Source: Streptomyces sp. SLBN-31 (GTDB lineage Bacteria; Actinomycetota; Actinomycetes; Streptomycetales; Streptomycetaceae). Taken from it: a DNA stretch of 64,000 bases. Below, in pieces: positions 35,535-43,837 of this stretch (within the stretch, counting starts at the first letter, position 1; the number at the start of each line of letters is the position of its first letter). The stretch is from assembly GCF_006715395.1 (NCBI RefSeq), contig NZ_VFNC01000001.1, forward strand, positions 4,092,001 through 4,156,000. Direction: 5' to 3'. The translations under genes were made by a program, and so were the position numbers. A model generated the notes under the pieces. That model searched no databases and was not told where the DNA came from. It worked only from the letters and a program-made list of their open reading frames with translations.

Positions 35535-35761
35535 CGGCCCCCTCGCCCCTCGTCGATCGCCGTGAAGAACATCATCGGTGATGTACTGCGCGCTGGCTTC
35601 GCGCTCGAGCCGGGCAGCCATCTCCGCCATGGTCGGCTTGGTGGTCTCCCGGGTGATCAGTTCCTGCATGTACGCCTGGAGGGACTTCCCGGCCTGGGCG
35701 GCGAGGGTCTTGAGAACGCGGACCTGGTCTTCTGGCACGTCTCGGATGGTAAGACACTCAT
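35531..35761 (-). pseudogene. vapB-type antitoxin with apparent compensating frameshifts
   Basis: The frame LTIRDVPEDQVRVLKTLAAQ then GKSLQAYMQELITRETT is a FitA/VapB antitoxin. The natural start would be ATG 35761 (M-S-V), but one base is missing before LTIRDV, and one extra base occurs after ITDDVLH, where the other frame would end AIDEGRGGR-stop at 35531. A long open frame bypasses both and joins the toxin start. If translated from an upstream ATG (35789-35792) a hybrid could still be made. Confidence 0.55.
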
Positions 35762-35859
35762 GTCTGCATTCTGGAGCAGAATTCTGCATCATCCAGAAGT
35801 CGATGGCGGTCCGGCGTATATACCGGGAGAACTCCGCTGAGGGCCACGCCCCATTGCAG

Positions 35860-35930
35860 CCGGCGCTGGCCTGCATCGTCAGGTTGTCCCGCAGGGCGGC
35901 CCCGGTCTGCAGGAGGAGCTTCGGCGACTT
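35860..35930 (-). pseudogene. Fragment of a TetR/butyrolactone-receptor gene
   Basis: About 70 bp reading leftward as LLLQTGAALRDNLTMQASA, matching LLLQTAIALRDNPVMQAGA in the TetR gene at 38847-39476 and its DNA at 39108-39172 at about 80-85% identity, with one inserted base. No other part of the gene remains, so it is a relic of a duplicate. Confidence 0.6.
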
Positions 35931-35968
35931 TCCTTGGGGTCGAGAAAGCGGTCCAACCGCACCACTTT

Positions 35969-35985
35969 GATACCGGTCAGGTATC
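35969..35985. promoter_or_regulatory. Operator dyad of the RHH-Doc module
   Basis: GATACC, five bases, GGTATC lies 9 bp before the antitoxin ATG and includes a good -10 box (TATCAT, 35982-35987). Transcription would then start almost at the ATG, so the message may be leaderless. Autorepression by the ribbon-helix-helix antitoxin is the usual arrangement. Confidence 0.65.
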
Positions 35986-35993
35986 ATCTCTGT

Positions 35994-36188
35994 ATGGCGA
36001 TGACACTCCGACTCCCGGACGACCTCGATGCGAAGCTCACCGAGCGTGCCCGTCGTGAGGGTCGCAGCAAGCAGGAACTCGCCATCGAGGCTATTCGTGA
36101 GGCTCAGGATCGGGCCGAGTTGAAGGTTGGCGACGTCCTGGCTGAGCTCATGAACAGTGACGCGGAGATCCTGGACTACCTGAAGTGA
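35994..36188 (+). CDS. Ribbon-helix-helix antitoxin
   Basis: 64 residues. TLRLPDDLDAKLTERARREG then RSKQELAIEAIREAQDRAEL is an Arc/CopG-type DNA-binding fold, and the C-terminal acidic tail (MNSDAEILDYLK) would bind the toxin. It should neutralise the downstream Doc-like protein and repress the operon through the adjacent dyad. The stop codon overlaps the GTG of the toxin gene (GTGA), a coupled pair. Confidence 0.82.
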   Translation: MAMTLRLPDDLDAKLTERARREGRSKQELAIEAIREAQDRAELKVGDVLAELMNSDAEILDYLK

Positions 36189-36577
36189 CCGAGGTGCGCT
36201 ACCTCCAGATCGACGAGATTCTGACCATCGCCCGCGCGGTCAACGGTACCGAGCACAGCGTGCGTGACATGGGGCTTCTGGTGTCGGCGATCGAGCGGCC
36301 CCGGACCAACGTGTTCGGGGCCGAGCTGTATCCCACTCTGCATGAGAAGGCTGCGGCGCTGCTGCACTCCGTCGCCCGCAATCACGCTCTGATCGACGGC
36401 AATAAACGCACTGCCTGGCTCGCCATGCGCGTCTTCCTGCGGTTCAACGGCGTCAAAGCCGAGACGGTCCCGCCGCCCGTCTCCGTGGCAGGCCCGTTCG
36501 TCGAGGAAGTCGCGCAGGACAACATTGACGTACCGGTCATCGCCAAACGCCTGGCGACCTGGTTCCCCATTTCCTGA
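36185..36577 (+). CDS. doc: Doc-type Fic-domain toxin
   Basis: 130 residues. The Fic motif is HALIDGNKRTAW (about 67-78), in the Doc version that phosphorylates elongation factor Tu. LQIDEILTIARAVNG at the start and GAELYPTLHEKAAALL match Doc homologues. All key residues (His, Asp, Asn, Lys, Arg) are present. The start is GTG 36185 overlapping the antitoxin stop. The module lies in the mobile patch of the cluster and may stabilise it. Confidence 0.87.
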   Translation: MTEVRYLQIDEILTIARAVNGTEHSVRDMGLLVSAIERPRTNVFGAELYPTLHEKAAALLHSVARNHALIDGNKRTAWLAMRVFLRFNGVKAETVPPPVSVAGPFVEEVAQDNIDVPVIAKRLATWFPIS

Positions 36578-37045
36578 CGATGTCGTCAGGCTGGTCCCAC
36601 CGGCGATATCGCAGCTGTCCCGCGAGGGCCTTGCGGTCCGTGTAGACGTCGCCATGCGCACCGAACCTGGAAGGTCCTGACCCGACCGGGCGGCTCTGTT
36701 CGCTAGTTCGCGCCGCTGGGTGGCCCACTCCTGAAGAATGGCGATCTTGCACAGGAAGTGGTCGAACGCGGTCGCCCGCGACACGTCTGCCCGGTCCGGG
36801 CTGTTCCGGCAGTGCTCGCGCTCCGCGGCACTTCCCGCCTGGCCGACGTGTTTGCCCGCGACCCGTCATCCTCCTGCCCGTCAGGTGCCCGGCGGATCAG
36901 ATGCGCCAGGAACGCAGCGCCTCGGCGACGGCGTAGACGTTCAGACGGCTGTCGCGGATCTTGCGGACGAGGTCGGACAGGGCGCCGTAGGATGGATCGG
37001 TCGTCACGGAAAGTGCGTGTAAGATCGCGCTCCGCTTAAGATGAC
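36578..37045. other. Intergenic region, 468 bp, with possible gene relics
   Basis: No intact gene is recognised. A leftward frame near 36700-36870 reads SRATAFDHFLCKIAILQEWA with helix-like composition but no valid start or family. A second leftward frame, GTG 37007 to TGA 36897 (36 codons), reads GALSDLVRKIRDSRLNVYAV. Both look like decayed protein ends rather than working genes. Confidence 0.4.
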
Positions 37046-37732
37046 GTGGTGAAGTTCGTGCTGGTGCCGGGTGGTTGGCAGGGCGGGTGGGCGTTCGACG
37101 CGGTGGCGGCCGAGCTGCACCGCGAGGGTCACCAGGCCGAGGCGGTGACGCTGGCGGGGCTGGAGCCGGACGGGCCGGCCGACAGGGACCGGCCGCCGAA
37201 TCTCGACACCCACATCGACCAGGTCGCCGAGATCATCGACCGCGGCGGTGACGGGCCCGTGGCGTTGTGCGGGCACAGCTACGGCGGGATGGTGATCGCC
37301 GGTGTCGCGGACCGGCTCGGCGACCGTCTCGATCAGCTCGTCTTCATCGACGCCTACGTTCCGCAGGACGGTGACTCGTGCTGGTCCCTGACCAGTGACC
37401 GGTTCCGGGAGCTGTTCATGGACGGTGCCCGCGACGACGGTCGCTGGGTCGCGGTGCCCTGCGGGGCCGACCCGCGTGCCCGGCCGCATCCGCTGGCGAG
37501 CTTCCTGCAGGCGCTCAGACTGCACGGTGATCCCGGGCGCGCGGTCGGCCGTACGTTCATCAGTGGGGGCGCGTGGCCGGGCAGCCCCTTCACGGCCGTG
37601 ACCGAACGGCTGCGCCGCGACGCGGGCTGGCGGGTGCACGAGATTGCCGTCGGCCACAACATCGCCCGGCACGATCCGGCCGGTCTCGCAGCAGTCCTTG
37701 GGGCGCTTCCGCCGGCCGGTGCGGGCGCGTGA
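37046..37732 (+). CDS. Alpha/beta-hydrolase (EstC-like)
   Basis: 228 residues. VKFVLVPGGWQGGWAFDAVA at the start, the nucleophile elbow ALCGHSYGGMVIAG (Ser near 79) and a late EIAVGHNIARHDP with the catalytic His are typical of the small esterase group called salicylate esterase- or pyrethroid hydrolase-like. There are two GTG codons in tandem at 37046 and 37049; either may start. It lies between the mobile patch and the butyrolactone locus. A role in lactone or ester hydrolysis is possible but unproven. Confidence 0.8.
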   Translation: MVKFVLVPGGWQGGWAFDAVAAELHREGHQAEAVTLAGLEPDGPADRDRPPNLDTHIDQVAEIIDRGGDGPVALCGHSYGGMVIAGVADRLGDRLDQLVFIDAYVPQDGDSCWSLTSDRFRELFMDGARDDGRWVAVPCGADPRARPHPLASFLQALRLHGDPGRAVGRTFISGGAWPGSPFTAVTERLRRDAGWRVHEIAVGHNIARHDPAGLAAVLGALPPAGAGA

Positions 37733-37786
37733 CGCGGATGCGCGGCCCGGGCCGGGAGCCGGCGCTCGGCACGCCGCCGCCGCGGG

Positions 37787-38800
37787 TCACTCGCGGGCCG
37801 CGGCCGTGCTGCTCATGTCGGCGTAGCGGGTGCCGGCCACCTGCGCCGCCAGCGGTTCGAGCGCGCTCAGTTCGGCCGCGGACAGGGTGAGCGCCGCCGC
37901 CGCGGCGTTCTCCCGCAGCCGGGAAGACTTGCGGGAGCCGGGGATGGGCAGAACGGTGAGGCCGTGTACGCGGGACTGCTGGTGCAGCCAGGCCAGCGCG
38001 ATCTGGGCGGGGGTCGCGGCGTGGTCCGCGGCGATCGCGCGGACCGTTTCGAGGAGCGCGTGGTTGGTGCGGGCCTGCTCGCCGGTGAACCGGGGCATCG
38101 CCAACCGGGCGTCGCCCGGGCCCAGTTCGCTGCTGTCGGGCAGTGCCCCGGTGAGCAGACCACGGCCCAGGGGCGAGTACGCCACGAACGCCACGCCGAG
38201 TTCCGCGGCCGCGGGGACCGCCGAGGTCTCGACGTCGCGGCTGAAGAGCGACCACTCGGACTGCAGCGCGGTGATCGGGTGGACGGCGTGGGCCGCCCGC
38301 AGTTCGGGGCCGGTCACCTCGCAGAGCCCCAAGTGGCGGACCTTGCCCTCCTGGACGAGCTCCGCCATCGCGCCCACGGTCTCCTCCAGGGGGACCGAGG
38401 GGTCGCGGCGGTGCGCGTAGTACAGGTCGATCGTGTCGATGCCGAGGCGCTTCAGGCTCGCCTCGGCACACTGGCGGACGTAGGCACGGTCGCCGCGGAC
38501 CTGGTTCCAGGTCCGGCTGCCCGGCCGGCGCACGATGCCGAACTTCGTGGCGAGGAAGACCCGTTCGCGGTGGGCGCGGACGAAGGGCCCGAGGAGCACC
38601 TCGTTGCCGCCGTCCCCGTACAGATCGGCGGTGTCGAACATGGTGATGCCCGCATCGAGGGCGGCCTGCAGGGTTTGCTGCGCCTGGGCCGGCGTGCTGG
38701 GTCCGTAGACCTCGCTGAAGCCCATGCAGCCCAGGCCCTGCGCGCCGACTAACGGCCCGTTGGTGCCGAGGGGAACGGCCGGGAGGGTGAGGGCAGGCAT
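37787..38800 (-). CDS. Aldo/keto reductase
   Basis: 337 residues. The catalytic tetrad is visible: Asp and Tyr in FDTADLYGDGGNE, Lys in FLATKFGIV and His in YYAHRRDPSVPLEET. The NADPH loop PIPGSRKSSRLREN is near 295. It resembles the AKR13-type reductases common in Streptomyces. ATG 38800 follows AAGGAG. It is 46 bp downstream of the tetR gene and probably cotranscribed with it. Reduction of a butyrolactone precursor or a pathway aldehyde are both possible. Confidence 0.87.
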   Translation of the reverse strand: MPALTLPAVPLGTNGPLVGAQGLGCMGFSEVYGPSTPAQAQQTLQAALDAGITMFDTADLYGDGGNEVLLGPFVRAHRERVFLATKFGIVRRPGSRTWNQVRGDRAYVRQCAEASLKRLGIDTIDLYYAHRRDPSVPLEETVGAMAELVQEGKVRHLGLCEVTGPELRAAHAVHPITALQSEWSLFSRDVETSAVPAAAELGVAFVAYSPLGRGLLTGALPDSSELGPGDARLAMPRFTGEQARTNHALLETVRAIAADHAATPAQIALAWLHQQSRVHGLTVLPIPGSRKSSRLRENAAAAALTLSAAELSALEPLAAQVAGTRYADMSSTAAARE

Positions 38801-38846
38801 GCGAAGGCTCTCCTTGTCTCGGTGGGTGGCCGGGAGGGTGCGGATC

Positions 38847-39476
38847 TCAGGCGTGGCGGGGGAGGGTGATGTCGATGATCTCCTGTACGCGGTCGGTGAG
38901 ATCCTCGCGATTGCGCTGGACCCAGGAGATGTGCTGGCTGCCGAAGAACGCGGCGACGATGACCCGTGCCATGGCGGCGATGTCGGTGGTGGGCCGCACC
39001 GTGCCCTCCTCCTGGGCCTGCGCCAGGAGCTCGGTGATGAGCTGGGTGAACCCGCTGAACGGCGTCGGCATGTCGGCATCGACCAGGTTCCGTTCGATCT
39101 GCAGCCGGGCGCCGGCCTGCATGACCGGGTTGTCCCGCAGGGCGATCGCGGTCTGCAGGAGGAGTTCGGCGACCGCGTCGAGCGGCGGGAGCTGCCTGGC
39201 CGTCACCGAGTCGGCGATGGCGGGCAGCTGTGTGTAGAACTCCTCGGTGACCGCGACGGCCACCGCCTCCTTGTTGGTGAAGTGGAAGTAGACGGCTCCC
39301 TTGGTCATCTCGGCGAGGTCGGCGATGTCCTGGAGTGTGACGGCGGGGAACCCCTTCGCGGCGAACGCTGTGGCGGCGGCGTCGAGAAGCAGCCTCCGGG
39401 TGCGGCCGGCCCGTTCCTGCTTGAGCTCCCGCGGCGCGGCCTTGCCCACGGTGGCTGTCCGGAGATGCTTGCTCAT
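38847..39476 (-). CDS. TetR-family gamma-butyrolactone receptor-like repressor
   Basis: 209 residues. The DNA-binding part is RTRRLLLDAAATAFAAKGFP, VTLQDIADLAEMTKGAVYFH and FTNKEAVA, close to ArpA/ScbR receptors. It diverges from an afsA homologue, the usual receptor-synthase pairing, with a receptor-type palindrome (39545-39562) between them. It should release DNA when bound to a butyrolactone signal. The start is ATG 39476 after GAAGAGGG; the frame is open upstream to 39521. Confidence 0.87.
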   Translation of the reverse strand: MSKHLRTATVGKAAPRELKQERAGRTRRLLLDAAATAFAAKGFPAVTLQDIADLAEMTKGAVYFHFTNKEAVAVAVTEEFYTQLPAIADSVTARQLPPLDAVAELLLQTAIALRDNPVMQAGARLQIERNLVDADMPTPFSGFTQLITELLAQAQEEGTVRPTTDIAAMARVIVAAFFGSQHISWVQRNREDLTDRVQEIIDITLPRHA

Positions 39477-39544
39477 GATCCCTCTTCCGTACGTCTCTGC
39501 GGTGCCCGGTGCGCATGCCACGCACGAGATGGGTTCCTTGCAAG

Positions 39545-39562
39545 ATACCTCTGCGAAGGTAT
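39545..39562. promoter_or_regulatory. Butyrolactone-receptor (ARE-type) palindrome in the tetR-afsA promoter
   Basis: ATACCT-CTGCGA-AGGTAT, 6-bp perfect arms, 52 bp before the afsA start and 69 bp before the tetR start. It matches the half-site ATACCTT/AAGGTAT found upstream of the strR-like gene at 48498. Confidence 0.8.
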
Positions 39563-39613
39563 ATTTTCACGTTGCGCCACCACGGTATTCCCGAACCCGA
39601 TGGGGGAGAGACC

Positions 39614-40675
39614 ATGGACCAGTTGTACGAACTGTCGACCAGGGTCCCAGGTGAAACGGGCACCGCAGTAGTGGATGCCTCTTTGAAGTTTCTTCAACCG
39701 GTCTCCCGGCAGCTGGTCCACCGGGCCGCCGTCGCGGAGGTCTTCATCACGGACGCCCTGCAGGTGAGCCAGGACCGGTTCCTCGTGGGAGCCCAGTGGC
39801 CCCGGGACCACGCTCTGTACTATCCCGACGCTCAGGGCATGAGCGACCCGCTGCTGCTGACCGAGACGGTGCGTCAGGCCCTGGTCTACCTGGCGCACGA
39901 GTACTGCGGAATTCCGCTCGGGCATCGCTTCGTCGGCAGCGACACCCACTTCGAGATCACTGACCACGAGGCCCTTGCGGTCGGCGACACTCCCTTGCAC
40001 GTCACTCTGGACGTCCAGTGGTCGTGGGTGGCGAACAGGCCGCCCCGGCGCTTCGGTATGCGGGTGGACGCGGTGGTCTCCGTGGCCGGGCGCGAGTGCG
40101 CCCGGGCCGGACTGAGCGTCTACGCCGTCGACGAGGAGCTGTACCGGCGGTTGCGCTGGCGGGGCAGGCAGGGGCAGGACCCGGACGAGGCCGCCCGCGG
40201 CGGGCACTGCGCCGCAACTCGCCTGCCGGCGGCGGACGTCGGCCGGCTGCGGGCCAAGGACAGCGTGCTGGGCCGCACGGAGGCGGGGGAGTGGCAGCTG
40301 CTGGTCGATCTCCATCACGCCGTGCTCTTCGACCACCCCGGAGACCACATACCGCTGATGGTCACCCTGGAAGGCGCCCGCCAGCTGGGCCACCGCCTGC
40401 TCCACCACCGCCACGACGCTCCGGCGCAAGCGGTACTGCGCGCCGTCCAGGTGGACTGCCCCGCCTTCGCCGACCTGCACGAACCGGTGCGGCTGTGCGC
40501 CGAGTTGCAGCCGCCGGCGACCGCGTCGGACGTCACGAGGCTGCGCATCGCGGCCGTCCAGCGGGAGGACACCGTCGCCACGGTCACCATGGAGTGGCTG
40601 CCGCGGGTCATGCCCGCCGCGCCCGAGGAGGTCACCTTCTCCTCTGACCGGGTCGGCTCCGTCGCGGCCGTGTAG
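39614..40675 (+). CDS. AfsA-family gamma-butyrolactone synthase
   Basis: 353 residues with the two AfsA hotdog repeats. First repeat: LVHRAAVAEVFITDALQVSQ and FLVGAQWPRDHALYYPDAQG; second repeat: DVGRLRAKDSVLGR and LVDLHHAVLFDHPGDHIPLM. The enzyme joins a beta-ketoacyl group from ACP to dihydroxyacetone phosphate, the first step to A-factor-like signals. ATG 39614 follows GGGGAGAG. The HAD phosphatase (42081) and a reductase nearby could complete the signal. Dihydroxyacetone phosphate is also the GriI substrate in this cluster. Confidence 0.93.
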   Translation: MDQLYELSTRVPGETGTAVVDASLKFLQPVSRQLVHRAAVAEVFITDALQVSQDRFLVGAQWPRDHALYYPDAQGMSDPLLLTETVRQALVYLAHEYCGIPLGHRFVGSDTHFEITDHEALAVGDTPLHVTLDVQWSWVANRPPRRFGMRVDAVVSVAGRECARAGLSVYAVDEELYRRLRWRGRQGQDPDEAARGGHCAATRLPAADVGRLRAKDSVLGRTEAGEWQLLVDLHHAVLFDHPGDHIPLMVTLEGARQLGHRLLHHRHDAPAQAVLRAVQVDCPAFADLHEPVRLCAELQPPATASDVTRLRIAAVQREDTVATVTMEWLPRVMPAAPEEVTFSSDRVGSVAAV

Positions 40676-40789
40676 CAAAGGCCCACGGCACCCGGTGACG
40701 GCCGCGAGTGCCTCCCCTGCGTGGACGCGCACCGAAGCGCAGGTGTGCGGGGAGCGTTCCTTCTCTCGCGGCATCCCCACCTCCGAGTA

Positions 40790-40812
40790 AGAAACCGTTG
40801 AGAAAGTATTTT
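40790..40812. promoter_or_regulatory. Weaker ARE-like site upstream of the flavin monooxygenase gene
   Basis: AGAAACCGTTGAGAAAGTATTTT resembles the site at 43557 (AAACCTTTAGAAAGGTAT) but with imperfect arms. It lies 37 bp before the ATG at 40849, where a repressor would block transcription. Confidence 0.45.
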
Positions 40813-40848
40813 TCCACATCCGTGTCCGGCTCGACAAGGAGCTGAACC

Positions 40849-42084
40849 ATGCTCGATCATGCTGAGCCGCAACAAAGGCAGCGATCCCGCCCTTCCCGTC
40901 CGCAGCGAACGGGCGGCGGGCTCGCCGAGGACGCCGTCCTGCGTGCCGCCCGGGCGGCAGGACGTGCCGCCGCGGCGGCGGACCGGGACCGGCGGCTGGC
41001 TCCCGGGGTCGTGACCGCACTGAAAGAGGCCGGTGTCGCACGGCACTTCGTGCCCCGCCGATGGGGCGGCCGGGAGGGCGGCTTCGCCGACCTGATCACC
41101 GCCACGGCGCTGATCGCCGGACAGTGCCCCTCGGCGGCCTGGTGCGGCATGCTCTGGGCCGCGCACGGGCGCTACGCCGCCAGGCTGCCCGAAGAGGGAC
41201 AGCGGGAGCTGTGGGGGAAGGGGCCCGACACACTGATCGCCGCGGCCCTGGCCCCGCCCGCCGGAGCGGCCCGCCCGGTACCGGGCGGCTGGCTGCTGGA
41301 GGGCCGGTGGGAGTGCGTCAGCGGCGTGGACTTCTCCCAGTGGGTCCTGCTCGCGGCCCCGGTCGACGACGCCCCGGTCGAGGCCGGTGCCACCCCCGCC
41401 GGTCCGGTGCAGGCCGCGGCATGGGTCCTGGCGGTGCCGCGCTCCGAGGTGATCGTGCACGACACCTGGCGCAGCACCGGGCTGCGCGGCACCGGCAGCA
41501 ACTCCGTGGAGGTACGCGGGGTGTTCGTCCCCGACCGGCGCGCCTGCCCGCTGGGCGACGTGCTCGCCGCCGTGGTCGAGCCGGGCGCCTCCCCGGCGCG
41601 CCAGGCATCCGCGCATCTGGCCGGCGGCGCGATGTTCTGCGCGACGGCGCTGGGTGCGGCCCGGCTCGCCCTGCGGTCCTGGGCGCGCTGGGCGACGACG
41701 CCGCCCGCCGGGCGCCCGGCGGCGCTGGGCGACCCGGCCGTCCAGCGGGTGCTGGCGCGCTCCGCCGGCGAGATCGACGCCGTGGCCCTGCTGTTGGAGC
41801 GGGTCGGTGCCAGTGCGGACGCCGAGCCGACCGCGTCACGCGTCGAGGCGGTCAACCGGCGTGACGCCGCGGTGGCGGCCGAGTTACTGGTGGAGGCCGT
41901 CGAGCGACTGTTCAGGGCGGGTGGCGTCCACGCCCGGGACGACACCAGCGAGGTCCAGCGGGCCTGGCGGGACACGCACACGGCGGCGGCGCACGGCGCC
42001 CTGCGGCTGGACGCCGCGGCCGGCGCGTACGCCGCCTGGGGCGAGGGCGAGTGGTCGGCGCCGATGCCATGGGAGCCGCGGTGA
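40849..42084 (+). CDS. Two-component flavin-dependent monooxygenase, acyl-CoA dehydrogenase fold
   Basis: 411 residues. The acyl-CoA dehydrogenase-type fold is seen in VVTALKEAGVARHFVPRRWGG, SAAWCGMLWAAHGRYAARLP and DTWRSTGLRGTGSNSVEVRG. These blocks match the HsaA, HpaB and ActVA-ORF5-like group D oxygenases that hydroxylate phenols with reduced flavin from a partner reductase. No flavin reductase gene is seen nearby. ATG 40849 follows AAGGAG. It overlaps the HAD phosphatase gene by four bases. A receptor-like palindrome upstream suggests signal control. Confidence 0.82.
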   Translation: MLDHAEPQQRQRSRPSRPQRTGGGLAEDAVLRAARAAGRAAAAADRDRRLAPGVVTALKEAGVARHFVPRRWGGREGGFADLITATALIAGQCPSAAWCGMLWAAHGRYAARLPEEGQRELWGKGPDTLIAAALAPPAGAARPVPGGWLLEGRWECVSGVDFSQWVLLAAPVDDAPVEAGATPAGPVQAAAWVLAVPRSEVIVHDTWRSTGLRGTGSNSVEVRGVFVPDRRACPLGDVLAAVVEPGASPARQASAHLAGGAMFCATALGAARLALRSWARWATTPPAGRPAALGDPAVQRVLARSAGEIDAVALLLERVGASADAEPTASRVEAVNRRDAAVAAELLVEAVERLFRAGGVHARDDTSEVQRAWRDTHTAAAHGALRLDAAAGAYAAWGEGEWSAPMPWEPR

Positions 42085-42827
42085 GCCGGCCGCCCCTCCT
42101 GGTTTTCAGCGACGTGGACGAGACACTCATCGCAGGGAAGTCGATGTTCGACTTCCTCGCGTACTACCTCCGCGCCACCCGCGGAACACCAGGCGCCCGC
42201 CACGCGGCAGACGTCCGACAGGAGCTGTCCCGCCGCACGTCCGCCGGTGCGCCCCGGGAAGCCATGAACCGCCTGTACTACCGCACCTGGGCGGGCGAGC
42301 CCGCCGCCCGGGTCGAGGAGCTGGCCCGGGCCTGGTACGCCGAGCGGTCGGGGGCTCCCGGCTTCTACCTGGCCGCCACGCGCCGGGCGCTGGAACTGCA
42401 CCGCGCCGCGGGGGACACGGTGATCCTGGTGTCCGGATCTTTCCCCGCGGTCCTCGCGCCCATCGCCGCCGAGGTGGGTGCGACGCGCCTGCTGTGTTCG
42501 GTCCCCGAGGTCCACGACGGCGTCCTGACCGGCCGGCTCGTGGGTGATCCCTGTATCGGAGAGGCAAAGCGCGCGGCGGTCCGCGCCATGCTGCAAAGCC
42601 GGCCGGCCCTGGACCCGGCGCAGTGCTTCGCGTACGGGGACCACGTCTCGGACCTGCCGATGCTGGCGGAGGTGGGCAACCCGGTCATCGTCGGCGGCTC
42701 GGCGCGGCTGCGGGCGCGGCTGCCGCGGGCGCGGGTGCTGCACCCGCAGGCCGTGGAGGACGTCCTCGCCCTCCTGCGCCCCACGCGGGAGCAGAGCGGC
42801 GAGGAGTTCCACCGGGCCGGTGTCTGA
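42081..42827 (+). CDS. HAD-family (SerB-like, HAD-IB) phosphatase
   Basis: 248 residues. The catalytic loop FSDVDETLI (DxDxT), the Ser motif VILVSGSFP and the late acid motif AYGDHVSDLPML (GDxxxD) are complete. This subgroup removes phosphate from small molecules. The start is GTG 42081 (GTGA overlap with the previous stop) after GGGAG; an in-frame ATG at 42069 is also possible. Its place beside afsA suggests removal of the phosphate from the butyrolactone precursor, an inference. It may instead act on a pathway phosphate. Confidence 0.85.
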   Translation: MSRPPLLVFSDVDETLIAGKSMFDFLAYYLRATRGTPGARHAADVRQELSRRTSAGAPREAMNRLYYRTWAGEPAARVEELARAWYAERSGAPGFYLAATRRALELHRAAGDTVILVSGSFPAVLAPIAAEVGATRLLCSVPEVHDGVLTGRLVGDPCIGEAKRAAVRAMLQSRPALDPAQCFAYGDHVSDLPMLAEVGNPVIVGGSARLRARLPRARVLHPQAVEDVLALLRPTREQSGEEFHRAGV

Positions 42828-42838
42828 CCTGCCCGGTG

Positions 42839-42868
42839 AGCGGGCGCGTGCCTCGGTGCGCGCCCGCT
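42839..42868. terminator. Terminator hairpin after the HAD phosphatase gene
   Basis: A 10-bp perfect GC-rich stem (42839-42848 with 42859-42868), twelve bases after the stop, between convergent genes. Confidence 0.75.
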
Positions 42869-42957
42869 TCGTACGTAACGGCGCGGGGGAAGGACGCCGT
42901 CCGCGCGGTGAGCGGGCGGGCGCATCTCGCCTCCCTGTGCGGTCATGTGACGGTGTT

Positions 42958-43533
42958 TCAGCCCGGCGCGGGCGCGGACAGGGTCGCCCACAGGTCGTCG
43001 AACCGCCGTGCCGCGTCGGCGTCGTCGGCGGGCACGGGATGGGGGATCCCGAAGAAGACCGCCATCAGCAGGCGGGCCACGGCCTGCGGGGACAGTCCGC
43101 CCGCGCTCCCGTCGTCGGCCTGCGTCTGCGCGACGGCACGGGCCAGCAGCAGGCAGATCCGCTCCACCAGCCCGTCATCGTCGCGGTCCAGGGAGGGGAC
43201 CTCCACGGCGAGCCGCAACGCGGACCGGGCCCGCGCGTCCTGGCGCAGGTGCCGGGTGAGGTCCAGGACGGTCTCGCGCAGCGTGTCGACGGCCGGCGGT
43301 CCCGGCCGGCCGGCCCGCGCCGCACGCAGGCTCAGCTCGGCCCCGGCCTCCTCGACCAGCGCCGCCGCCAGCTCCTCCTTGGAGGAGAAGTGACCGTACA
43401 GCGCGCCCTTGGTCATGCCGGTGCGCTTGACCACATCGAGCAGCGTCGTGCCCATGTAGCCGTACGCGGCGAACTCCTCGGCCGCCGCGTCGAGCACCTG
43501 CGCCCGTGTGCGCACTGCACGCTTTTGAACCAT
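42958..43533 (-). CDS. TetR-family repressor, butyrolactone receptor-like
   Basis: 191 residues. The N-terminus RAVRTRAQVLDAAAEEFAAY then GYMGTTLLDVVKRTGMTKGA and LYGHFSSKEELA is the receptor-type DNA-binding domain. It is a second paralogue beside the one at 38847, as in clusters with a receptor and a pseudo-receptor. A perfect palindrome 24-37 bp upstream of its ATG suggests autoregulation. ATG 43533 was chosen because the receptor-type N-terminus begins a few residues later. Confidence 0.88.
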   Translation of the reverse strand: MVQKRAVRTRAQVLDAAAEEFAAYGYMGTTLLDVVKRTGMTKGALYGHFSSKEELAAALVEEAGAELSLRAARAGRPGPPAVDTLRETVLDLTRHLRQDARARSALRLAVEVPSLDRDDDGLVERICLLLARAVAQTQADDGSAGGLSPQAVARLLMAVFFGIPHPVPADDADAARRFDDLWATLSAPAPG

Positions 43534-43556
43534 GCCGAGCCTCCACCCGAATAAAA

Positions 43557-43570
43557 ACCTTTAGAAAGGT
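43557..43570. promoter_or_regulatory. ARE-type palindrome upstream of the second tetR gene
   Basis: ACCTTT-AG-AAAGGT, perfect 6-bp arms, embedded in AAAAACCTTTAGAAAGGTAT. It lies 24 bp upstream of the start codon at 43533. Confidence 0.75.
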
Positions 43571-43653
43571 ATGTTCTGTGGCGCCGCACCGCCGACCGCA
43601 TTGACCTGACCTTATCCAGGTGTCACCGGAGCGCGGCGATATCCCGCCACGGC

Positions 43654-43705
43654 CGCGCTCCGCCCCGGCCCGGCCACTCCAGGGCCGGGGCCGGGGCGGA
43701 GCGCG
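43654..43705. terminator. Terminator hairpin after the carboxylic acid reductase gene
   Basis: A perfect 16-bp stem, 43654-43669 with 43690-43705, and a 20-base GC-rich loop, 133 bp past the leftward stop at 43838. The rest of the 304-bp gap 43534-43837 shows no gene. Confidence 0.75.
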
Positions 43706-43837
43706 AAGGCCGCCACCTGCGTCCCTTCCGGGCGGCGGTGCGCTGCGCGGGCACGGCGGCGGACTCCCGCAGGGCCCGCGCACCGCGCGGCTCCTGTGGA
43801 AGGCAACGCACCGTCACCTCCCGGGGCGCCCGGGTTT

